Below are positions 24,797 to 33,918 of a stretch of 64,000 nt of DNA, one piece after another. Position 1 is the first letter of the stretch, and every line of letters starts with the position of its first letter. Below the pieces are notes generated by a model. That model was not told the DNA's origin. It saw only the letters and a list, made by a program, of their open reading frames with translations, and searched no databases. The position numbers and the translations under genes are program-made. The stretch comes from Episyrphus balteatus (Eukaryota; Arthropoda; Insecta; Diptera; Syrphidae): positions 32,307,136 to 32,371,135 of the forward strand of contig NC_079134.1 of assembly GCF_945859705.1 (NCBI RefSeq). Reading direction: 5' to 3'.

Positions 24797-25310
24797 GTTT
24801 AAGTGTCGCAAATATTTTTTAAAATGCCTAGACTTATTTTCTTTAAATAAATTCTATAAATTATTGGAACCGATGTTATTTGATACAAAATATTCCTTTT
24901 CTTATTCAAATTTTTGAATATTCATTTTTATTTGATAAATTAAAAAAATTTGAATTATTTTTGGAAATATTTTAGTATTAAAAACCTTTTCTTAATATTT
25001 TCAAATTTATTCATTTATAAAACAAAAATTAATATGCATTCAAAGAATGACAAATTACTAAGGTAAGTAATCAAATTAGCAGATCATTTTTCAAGAATGT
25101 TAAAAAGCGCTCGCCTTTTAACATTTTCCAAACCCTTTTTTAATTTTTTGCAGAATTTTGAAAAACAGAATTATGAAAAGCAGAATTTTGAAAAACAGAA
25201 TTTTGAAAAACAGAATTTTGAAAATCAGAATTTTGAAAGGAGAATTTTGTAAAGCAGAATTTTGAAAGCAGAATTTTGACAAAAGAATTTTAACCCCGGC
25301 AGAATACATA

Positions 25311-25746
25311 CACTGAGGGAAAAAACGCAACGTAAAATGTAATATGTTCAACGTTGATTTAATGTTGAAAAAACTAACATGAAACACTTTTAAAATAAAA
25401 TTGAAACAAGGTAAGAATTTTTTTTTTTTTTTGTCGGACTTCAGCTTTTGTTGCATTTTATCACCCTTATTTCCAACAGATAGCACCTTGGTAAAGCATA
25501 TGCCTAAAGACCCAACAGTTGTAGGTTCAATCCCCAGCGGCTACCAATTTTTTCTTTGTTTTTAATAAATTGATGATTTTTTTCAAAGTTGAAACAACTT
25601 TAATTCAAAGATGTTTTATAACGGCAAACGACTTTAAACTAACGATTTTCTACTCTGATTTTAAAATTTTCGTCTTCAAATCATTCCGAAAAATAGTTGA
25701 ATCAATGTAGTTTTCCTTGGTGTTAAGTTGTTTTTTTCCCTCAGTG
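25311..25746 (+). mobile_element. TA-flanked MITE with internal tRNA-like promoter, copy 1
   Basis: This is a 436-bp element starting CACTGAGGGAAAAAAC and ending GTTTTTTTCCCTCAGTG, flanked by TA on both sides (25309-25310 and 25747-25748). The interior holds a tRNA-like segment on the plus strand with Pol III A- and B-box sequences. A second member at 31690-32090 shares the end motif, the TA duplication, the tRNA-like segment in the same relative orientation, and short GTTGATTTAATG/TTTGATT words. It is therefore a family of TIR elements that carry a tRNA-derived region, a feature normally found in SINEs. The integration type suggests Tc1/mariner-superfamily mobilisation; this is inferred. Confidence 0.8.
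25477..25546 (+). other. tRNA-like segment (A box, B box) inside MITE copy 1
   Basis: The A box is TAGCACCTTGG (25481-25491) followed by TAAAGC. The B box GGTTCAATCCC (25524-25534) matches the Pol III consensus GGTTCRANNCC exactly. The segment continues CCAGC and ends CTACCA, followed by a T6 run that could terminate Pol III. The T-arm stem is broken: only two of five pairs form. It is therefore a tRNA-derived pseudogene or promoter module and not a functional tRNA. Confidence 0.7.
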
Positions 25747-25750
25747 TATT

Positions 25751-25894
25751 AGCTGTGTTTTATTTTCTTCGTGATCCAGATCAGATCATTGTATTTATTT
25801 GCAAAACAATAACAAAACAAAATTCAGCTTTTGTTGTAAAGCTAATAAAAAAACAATGATCTGATCTGGATCACGAGGAAAATAAAACACAGCT
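25751..25894. repeat. Hairpin: 42-bp inverted repeat
   Basis: Arms 25751-25792 and 25853-25894 pair at 41 of 42 positions, starting AGCTGTGTTTTATTTTC and including GTGATCCAGATCAGATCATT. The loop is 60 bp. ATT follows and precedes the hairpin, a possible 3-bp duplication. It is probably a small foldback MITE and abuts the tRNA-bearing element. Confidence 0.8.
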
Positions 25895-28022
25895 ATTATT
25901 AAACTTTTAAATAAGATTTTAGAGGTTTTTAAATCTCTAAGAATTTCAATATAAGCATGGTTGCGTAGTCGAAAACTTTCAAAAAGTTAACTTTAATACT
26001 TGGCAACCCTATGTTTTGACAGGGTTGACTATAAGAGATAAAGGAAAATCAACTGAAAAATTAATTTTTCTTAGTTTTTTTTTAATATTCTTAAACCTCA
26101 GACCCTAATACGACTTTTGAGCACTATACAATTTAAAATTATAGTATTTCTGCCGCACAAAAGTTACAAACCCTTCTAGACAACCACACGAACCCTAGGT
26201 TACAATGTGTTCATCATACAAAATTACCAATTTCTGTTCTTCTGCTTTATGAATACCTCTATAATAGTATAGTGGTCCAACATTGTATGAGAAAAATTAA
26301 ATTTTTAAAAAGCTGATCGATATTGAAAAATTGTAAATTTTTGAAAAAAAAAATTTTTTTTTTAAGTTAAAAATTGCTTAAAAGTTGGGGCCTTTTCCAA
26401 GTAAATTTAGTCAAAATGTAGTACACAGACTATTTTTTACACTTTTTGCTAATTAATTATTATTATTATTATTAATTATTTATTGCTCACATTTTTTTCG
26501 AAGAAAAAAAATATTTTATATTTTATAAAAACAAGTAAGATTTAAATAAAATATTTAATTTTCAAAAAAATTGAAAAAAAAAATCAAGATTACGTAGAAA
26601 ACCTAAAAATTGAACTGCTATCAGCACCCTCTTCCGTTCAAGATAGCGAGCTGAAATTTCACAACGTTTATGATATAGGCTCGACCAAAAATCGAAAAAA
26701 AAAATATTTTTTGGACCACTCTAAACTTAGCTTAGATTATAATAGAACTTTCAGTTACATAATGTATTCAAGTCTTTTGAATTAATCGTGACCTTTTCAA
26801 AAAGTTATCTAACATAAGAAAGGATCAGTTAATACTACAATTAAATCTCTTCAATATTGAAAATTAATTAAATTTATTTATCAACCTGAAACATCAATCA
26901 TCCACTAAATACATTTGAATTTGAAAAAAATAAACAAATATACCTATGCAATGATGGTTTAAGACCTGTTGCATGATTTCCAGGTAAACAACATGAATAA
27001 TAAATTTATACAAATAGAAGTTGACTCATTTCACATACATGATAAATATTGACCTTGTTGACAATAATTTCAAGAAATATTACCAGTCTGTTGAGTCAGC
27101 CTTAAAAAATGTGTAATTTTAATTTTTTCTGCTTGAACACCGGCAATAATTATTAAATTCGTGCCTTTTTGTAGACAAATAAAATTTTAACTGTTGAACA
27201 ATAATAATTTATTACCAAGAACGATAACAATATCCACTTACGAGTATACAACATAACGAATTTTTCTAAAATCATTATTTCTTTCATTTAATTGCTTTTA
27301 TTCTTAACTCAATCGTTTCAACAACTGTTATTATATAAATAACCTTTAGCACCAATTATCAAGTTTTCTATACCTACTCATCAATTTATTTTTTTTTTAT
27401 TACAAAAATTCTTCGAATCGATAAGTTGAACTGCTGGTTTTTAATTTTTGTATTCAAATTAATTGCTTTTTTGTGTGTGTTTTTAAGACAGTGGTGTTGA
27501 AAGTACTATTTCAGTAACATAATCACTTTGTTGGTGATAAATAGTACTTTTTAGTAACTTTGAACATTAGGCTTTAGCGATTCAAAATCGTGTTAAAATA
27601 AGACAAGTTTTTCCATAAAAGTGGTTTGGAATCACCTTTTCAGCAAACAAAACAAAAAAACAATTTGTGAAATGAAAGCGACATCACTGGCTGCATTCTA
27701 ATCGAATACTTAATCAATCGATTAAACTTTGTTTAATTAGTATCTGATAGGACTGACAAATCGTGCTATCCGTTGGGTGCTAGCTCTTTCATAACCATCA
27801 CCTCGTCACTACCTACCCAGCGCAACATCAAACAACACTCCTTGAAATGTTAGTAATTTTTTACTTAAACCCCCTACCCTAATACCTTTGGACTTTCCAT
27901 CTTATACAAACTTTTTTTTTTCTTTCTGCAATACTAATTAAAAACCAAGGAAACAATAACTTTTTCATTAAACCCTCGTTCCTTCAATCTTCTCTCTCAT
28001 CCAACCGTTACACACTCTTTAC
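25895..28022. other. Non-coding DNA
   Basis: No gene or clear transposon end recognised. An ATT microsatellite is at about 26457-26485. The part near 27700-28000 is less AT-biased than its surroundings and looks single-copy; it may be intron of the candidate minus-strand gene whose exon is at 28023-28208. Confidence 0.4.
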
Positions 28023-28208
28023 CAGCAGATCATTCTTAGAATTTGAAATGTTGTTGTGCTGAAACAACTTAAGCTCATCATTCTTCGTGAGTCACCTACA
28101 TAGACAGCATCTGTGATGAAGTTTTTGTAAATCTTCAACTGGAAACCAGTAGTAGAGGGTGCTGAAGCTGAAGAGCTGATGCCAATGACGATGAAAAGAC
28201 GTGCGAAT
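28023..28208 (-). CDS. Candidate internal exon (hypothetical secreted protein)
   Basis: I do not recognise the product. On the minus strand a pyrimidine-rich run ends in CTGAG, a plausible splice acceptor. It is followed by a frame with many C-ending codons (TTC, ATC, GTC, GGC, CAG), which stands out from the AT-rich surroundings. The translation begins FARLFIVIGISSSASA, like the hydrophobic core and cleavage region of a signal peptide, and continues with a hydrophilic stretch containing QLKIYKNFITDAVYV. The frame is open to position 28019. A donor CTG|GTAAAG at 28022 is the best exit; an earlier one, TAG|GTGACT, would end the exon at 28096. There is no ATG in this frame, so the start would have to be in an exon at a higher coordinate. 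The giant foldback begins 167 bp upstream of the acceptor. It could be a chance open frame; only a transcript or homology would decide. Confidence 0.3.
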
Positions 28209-28366
28209 CTCAGAATTATACAAGACACAAGGGACGCATAGGTTTTGTAGAAGTAAAAGAAAAAAATATAAAAAATAAAAGTTCAGGTAAACAACAATCG
28301 AAAAGCTTGTATAAGGCTGCTTTTAAGGTTTTATCTAATTATGTATTCTAAAAGTCGATGTGTAAC

Positions 28367-28375
28367 CGTTGGATG
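28367..28375 (+). other. Target-site duplication, left copy (CGTTGGATG)
   Basis: The 9-bp sequence CGTTGGATG directly precedes the first base of the giant inverted-repeat element. It recurs in the same orientation at 38703-38711, directly after the last base. Exact 9-bp duplications are typical of Foldback and Mutator-like transposons. Confidence 0.85.
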
Positions 28376-28381
28376 AGGTCC

Positions 28382-30340
28382 GTCAAGCTGGGTACGCCAC
28401 AACCGAAAATCCAAAATCTGAGTATGCAGGAATTTGTTGCTAATTTGTTGCTAATTTGTTACCCCAATCCCGAATTTGTTGCTCCTGCCCTTACCCCTTA
28501 AATCTGTGGCGTACCCAGCTTGACGTCAAGCTGGGTACGCCACAAATTAAAATTCAAAATTTCAAAAATGTAAGTATGCAGGAATTTGTTGCTAATTTGT
28601 TGCTAATTTGTTACCCTAATTTCGAATTTGTTGCTCCACGTTTTGCCCTTCAAATGCACATTAACAGATTATGCAAAAAAGCTAAATCGCCCAAAAATGA
28701 TCGCACAGTCAAAAAAGTGGTATCAATAGAAAGAGGTCCTTGAAACCTTTTCAAAAAGGTCCATATCAAGTTTTTATTCCAATCCCTTCATGTTCAAAAT
28801 GCCTTGTGGAGCTTGAATGCATTTGTGGAACATATGTGGATGAAACGAAAAAACGCAAAAACACGTAATACTCAAAATTTCAAAAAAATAAGTATGCAGT
28901 AATTTGTTGCTAATTTGTTGCTAATTTGTTACCCCAATCCCGAATTTGTTGCTCCCCCCCTTACCCCTTAAATCTGTGGCGTACCCAGCTTGACGTCAAG
29001 CTGGGTACGCCACAACGCAAATTTGAAAATCTAAGTATGCAGGAATTTGTTGCTAATTTGTTGCTAATTTGTTACCCCAATCTTGAATTTGTTGCTCCAC
29101 GATTTGACCTTCAAATCGACTGCAACAGATGCAATTTTGTGGAGACTTTTTATCTATACAATTTTTCAAAAAACTAAAAACGCCAAATTTTTGACAGAAT
29201 TTGTTGCTCTGCAAAAAGCTATTTTTAAATTTTCTATCATTAATTAATCCCATCTTACAGGAGGAAAAATAATTTTTCGATGACGTCATCCAACAACGCA
29301 AAAAATCGTAATACTCAAAATTTCAAAAAAATAAGTATGCAGTAATTTGTTGCTAATTTGTTGCTAATTTGTTACCCCAATCCCGAATTTGTTGCTCCCC
29401 CCCTTACCCCTTAAATCTGTGGCGTACCCAGCTTGACGTCAAGCTGGGTACGCCACAACGCAAATTTGAAAATCTAAGTATGCAGGAATTTGTTGCTAAT
29501 TTGTTGCTAATTTGTTACCCCAATCTTGAATTTGTTGCTCCACGATTTGACCTTCAAATCGACTGCAACAGATGCAATTTTGTGGAGACTTTTTATCTAT
29601 ACAATTTTTCAAAAAACTAAAAACGCCAAATTTTTGACAGAATTTGTTGCTCTGCAAAAAGCTATTTTTAAATTTTCTATCATTAATTAATCCCATCTTA
29701 CAGGAGGAAAAATAATTTTTCGATGACGTCATCCAACAACGCAAAAAATCGTAATACTCAAAATTTCAAAAAAATAAGTATGCAGTAATTTGTTGCTAAT
29801 TTGTTGCTAATTTGTTACCCCAATCCCGAATTTGTTGCTCCCCCCCTTACCCCTTAAATCTGTGGCGTACCCAGCTTGACGTCAAGCTGGGTACGCCACA
29901 ACGCAAATTTGAAAATCTAAGTATGCAGGAATTTGTTGCTAATTTGTTGCTAATTTGTTGCTAATTTGTTACCCCAATCTTGAATTTGTTGCTCCACGAT
30001 TTGACCTTCAAATCGACTGCAACAGATGCAATTTTGTGGAGACTTTTTATCTATACGCTTTTTCAAAAAACTAAAAATGCCAAATTATAGACAGAATTTG
30101 TTGCTCTGCAAAAAGTTATTTTTAAATTTTCTATCACCACCCAATCCCATCTTACAGGAGATAAACTAATTTTTCGATGACGTCATCCATCAAGCTGGGT
30201 ACGATAAAACACAAATTTTAAAATCTAAGTACGCAGGAATCTTAAGCTATTTTGTTGCTAATTTGTTACCCTAATCTCGAATTTGTTGCTCCACGATTTG
30301 ACCTTTAAATTGGCTGAAACAGATGCATGATTTTGAAACT
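28382..30340 (+). repeat. Left tandem array of the foldback
   Basis: Units run 28382-28524 (143 bp), 28525-28994 (470 bp), 28995-29437 and 29438-29880 (443 bp each, essentially identical), then truncated units 29881-30190 and about 30191-30340. Complete units begin GTCAAGCTGGGTACGCCACA and end in the inverse, so neighbouring units meet in a 38-bp perfect palindrome (at 28506-28543, 28976-29013, 29419-29456 and 29862-29899). Within each unit the 11-bp word AATTTGTTGCT is repeated two or three times. The mirrored short reading frames in each unit are repeat-derived. Confidence 0.93.
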
Positions 30341-31797
30341 TTATGATACAAAGTTAACAATGCATAGATTTAATACTCTTTGCAGATTAATGCTCAAATC
30401 TTTAATTTGATGTAAAAACTACCTTAAAATACTGTTAAAAACTTCCAAAAACAGAACATAACGCACTTAAACCAACTAGCTCAGGTAATTCAATGCTCTT
30501 TAAAGGCTACGTCATTTCCAATATTTGGATATACCTACATACATACCTATCATTACCCTTTCATATTTAAAAACCTTTAAAGGCTGGACCTACCTTCAAC
30601 CTACTTTACTCCCTTCAATAAAACGCAAAGTAAAATTCAACACTCCAACTTGATTTTTATGGATGCTCCTCAATTCTTAGTTTAATAAGTGTTAGGTACT
30701 GCTACCCATTCAATTCCTATATTGCCAACAGCTTTTTTGTTCTATTTTTCCCAGAAGTTAGGTTCCTCAATTTCAATTTATAAAAATAAATTGAATTTAA
30801 CGTATTTTTGCATCTTCCTATTTTAAACATATTTACTATATAGGTAACTTCTTCAATATCCTAGAAAAACCCTTAGACATCTTTTGAAAATACCCCCAAT
30901 TTTTTTCCATCTTTAAATTTATCTCTATAGCCCTAGTTTTGGAGAGATGCATTTCATTTACTACCACACTAACGACCTAAGACCTCAACTCAATTTATGT
31001 ACCTACTATTCATCCAATCAGATTATTGCGATTTGCGACTTATTTTTATATTATAAAAACAAACCAAATACCTACATAAAAATGTGTACCTACATTATAC
31101 TAAATACAAAAAAATCACACATTGATTTTCTATTTTCATAGAAATAATCGAGTGTGTATGCGTTGACTTTAAATTTGACTCCGCCCACAACGGTCTGCTT
31201 TGATGAAAATAATACATATACTATTACAATTAGTTAGTATCTATATCTACGCACTACGCCTTGAAATGTTTTTTCTTTAGTCGGCCTCAGACCTCTAGTA
31301 AGGTAAGTACCATGTACGTTCTTTAGAGGCAAAAATGTTATGAAATAGGAACCTACATTTATAATGTTATAAACACACATAGGTAGGTAGTTTCGTAGGG
31401 TTTTCAGTTGAACTGAATTTAAAATTTTTAATTCTGGAAATATGTATGTGCAAGTTTTTTTTTATGTTTTGGGTCTGCTATTGATGTGATGAACAACGCT
31501 GCATATTTTTAGGGAAAAACTTTAAATTCTAATAAACTGAAGACCCGCTTATTGTAGGTATTCTAAATAAAATTAAAACTCTTAGGAAGGTTATAACGGT
31601 ATTTAAGTGAAGGTTGAAACGTCTATTTTTTTAACTTAAAGTTTTTGCTTTATATTATGTAAAGAAATGAAGAAATATTTTTGTTCATACACTGAGCCAA
31701 AAAACAACGTAAAATCAATCTAAACCACTTTGAATCAATGGAAAATCACTACATTTTTAGCCTTAAGTGGAAAATGATTGAATCAAAGTAGCACACT

Positions 31798-31865
31798 TTA
31801 AATCAAAGTTGTTCACACATTAAATCAAAGTTGTTCACACATTAAATCAAAGTTGTTCACACATT
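31798..31865 (+). repeat. 22-bp tandem repeat, three copies
   Basis: AAATCAAAGTTGTTCACACA plus TT is repeated three times head to tail inside the MITE at 31690-32090. No function can be read from it. Confidence 0.9.
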
Positions 31866-31887
31866 AAAAAAATAAAAAAAGTAAAAT

Positions 31888-31958
31888 TGGCATCCGCTGG
31901 GGATCGAACCTGCTATACCTGGGTTGACAAGCTTGTGCTTTACCACTGTGCCATCTCA
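31888..31958 (-). other. tRNA-like segment (A box, B box) inside MITE copy 2
   Basis: Read on the minus strand, the A box TGGCACAGTGG (31943-31953) fits TGGCNNAGTGG exactly, followed by TAAAGC. The B box GGTTCGATCCC (31900-31910) fits GGTTCRANNCC. The segment ends CCCAGCGGATGCCA, with T-rich sequence beyond. The T-arm stem is not intact (only two of five pairs form), so a working tRNA is unlikely, but the internal Pol III promoter looks complete. Confidence 0.75.
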
Positions 31959-32130
31959 CTTATAAAAATTGATGTGACAAACTGTTACTTAAGCATAGGA
32001 CTACTTTTTAGAAAATTAATGAATATATTTTTCACCATTGATTCAATGTAGAACGGATTAAAAATTACTATGCGTTTTTTCTCTGGGTGTATGTTAAAAT
32101 ATCCAGAAGCAATTATTATTGATTTTTTCT

Positions 32131-32338
32131 GACTTCGGATTCGAGATCAGCACACAAAAAACCATTAAAAAAATATACTTTGATTTCTATAAAAAAAAAA
32201 ACTTTTTGACTGGCGAAATCGAACGGGCAGAAATAATCGAATGCCTTGTTCGAGTTCACTAGTCAAACAGTTTTTTTTTATAGAAATCAAAGTATATTTG
32301 TTTAATGTTTTTTGTGCGCTGAGCTCGAATCCGAAGTC
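32131..32338. repeat. Nested inverted repeat in foldback left arm
   Basis: About 90-bp arms pair around a centre near 32235: CTTCGGATTCGAG, CACAAAAAACATTAAA-type, and ATATACTTTGATTTCTATAA on the left, with their inverses on the right. The mirror image occurs in the right arm at about 35156-35363. It is a small foldback sequence within the larger one. Confidence 0.8.
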
Positions 32339-33216
32339 AAAAAAAAAATCTATCACTTCACATTTTTGACATATTACCATGCCAAAACATCACAAAAATA
32401 GTGTTTTGGACGTTCAAAATACAATATCTCAAAAACTTTTCACGTAAGAGCTATTCTAATGCTAGATTCAAAATAAGAAGGTTAAAGGCCATTAGAAAAG
32501 TATAATTTGGTTTCTATGGAAAATTTTTTCTCGCCAATATTACTGTCATTTACGGAAAAATCAATCTTAAAAATAGTTTTTTTTGTTTTTTTTTTTCAAC
32601 TTTCTCAATATTTTCTAAAACAAAAGTGTAGGTTTTCTTAATCTTAAAAAATAGTTTTTAATCTAAATACATAATTGCATTCCAAGCTTTTCAAAAATGA
32701 AAATTTTTTTTCGTAACTTTTTTGATTGAAAAATAGGCTATTTTTTCAAATTAAATTCGTTAAAAATCCAAATATTAACTTTTTTCTCAAAAAACATATT
32801 AAATAGATATTCGATAGATTTCATGAAAAAGTGGACACGAATTTTGAACAAATTATGCAGTCTTTTTACTTTTTTTATTAGCAAATTACTATTTACAAAC
32901 GGCAACTCTTTATGCAAGTTGCAAGAAAAGATTGTTTGTTGTATTCCCTTATGGATAGACATAAAATTCAGGGAGTTTAATAATCTTAAAGCATTTTTAT
33001 AGCATAAGCTTGCCAACAACAGAAGAATTTCACATGAAAATGACGGGAAAACAAGCAAACTGAAAATATGATGAGTCTAATAGTGACGATGACAATATCC
33101 CCTCGTGAGTGCTAAAATAAGTTAACATTTAAGCAAGCTTCGTTACACACTATTAGATTAAAAAAAAACTTGAGTGAAAATGCATCTTTTCTTTACTTTT
33201 GGAACCACAAATCGCA

Positions 33217-33442
33217 GGTAACATGAGTTACCAAAATAATGTTACGTGAGTTACCTAAATATTTTAAAATTTTTCCTCAAAATATTGAAAAAATCTTTGG
33301 TTTTGTCACTCATATTAAAAGCTTGTAATTTTGTATGTATGGAATCTTCTTTGAAAACAAATTAAGATTCTTAATTTCAGATAAAAACTTCATACTGTCG
33401 GACTCTTAAAATTCGTGTCCGATTTTTGTAACGTGAGTTACC
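33217..33442. repeat. Cluster of palindromic GTAAC-NTGA-GTTAC sites
   Basis: Three related words lie near the inner end of the left arm: GGTAACATGAGTTACC (33217-33232), GTTACGTGAGTTACC (33241-33255) and GTAACGTGAGTTACC (33428-33442). The right arm has the mirror set, and a related word lies in the spacer (33875-33887). Each is a dyad-symmetric sequence of the size of a protein-binding site; no binder is known to me. Confidence 0.6.
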
Positions 33443-33576
33443 ATCAAACTTTTATTTTTCCCAAGCAAATGTTAAAAATACAGACAATTTTTTTAGTTAA
33501 CTATGAAAGTAATAGTTATGCTCCATTCATGGATAGTAATTTCTTATCAATTTACATTAAAATTGAAAAAAAAAAA

Positions 33577-33918
33577 TATTTGGCAATGTTTTAGTGAAAG
33601 AATTGTTAAAAACAAAAATCAATTATGGGCGTAGGAAGCACAATACTGTTGCCAAGTAGGGATTTTTCGAAATTTCACAAGAATTGCATTAAATCGAAAA
33701 CCGTAAGGATTTGGGATGAACATGTTACCAAATTCTGAGAGCCCTTAAGTAGGCCTTTCAGCATATTTCGTTTGATCCATTACTTTTGGGACACCCTGTA
33801 TAATATAATATAAATAAATATTGAAAAAAATGCAAAAATAGGATTTTTTATTTTTATCTTTTGGGCAATTCCATGGTAACTCACGTTCAATTCACAAAAA
33901 TTTCCAACACATTAATAA
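33577..33918. other. Spacer (centre) of the giant palindrome
   Basis: This is the only part of the foldback not present in both arms, 342 bp. Positions 33579-33798 are one half of the palindromic mariner-type MITE seen complete at 22663-23744. It ends at the intact terminus CTTTTGGGACACCCTG and breaks at the arm junction. The remainder is AT-rich and holds one GGTAACTCACGTT word. Confidence 0.8.

Larger units (their letters stand above)
22377..25299. mobile_element. Foldback-like AATTCTG-array element, copy 2, interrupted
   Basis: The left end is CGGGTCAAAATTCTGG with an array of TTTTCAAAATTCTGC words to about 22520. The right array of CAGAATTTTGAAAA words spans about 25150-25285 and ends AACCCCGG. 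Internal blocks match copy 1 at 5639-6316. The copy is broken by two later insertions: a palindromic mariner-type element (22663-23744) and a GTCTGTC-containing repeat (about 23790-24796). The family sequence resumes at TGTCGCAAATATTTTTTAAA. Removing both leaves roughly 0.83 kb, close to the 0.68 kb of copy 1. Confidence 0.65.
31690..32090 (-). mobile_element. TA-flanked MITE with tRNA-like promoter, copy 2 (left arm only)
   Basis: This is a 401-bp element starting CACTGAGCCAAAAAACAACG and ending GCGTTTTTTCTCTGGGTG, flanked by TA (31688-31689 and 32091-32092). The right arm of the foldback has the uninterrupted site: the equivalent place at about 35400 reads, on the inverse strand, TTGTTCATATGTTAAAA with a single TA. 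The empty site proves the boundaries and shows insertion after the two arms existed. The interior carries a tRNA-like segment on the minus strand and three head-to-tail copies of a 22-bp unit (31798-31865). Confidence 0.92.

Noticed and set aside
25477..25546. Functional tRNA gene
   Set aside because: A and B boxes are good, but the T-arm stem has only two of five pairs and the acceptor stem does not form. A tRNA-derived module is the better call; the same holds for 31888-31958.
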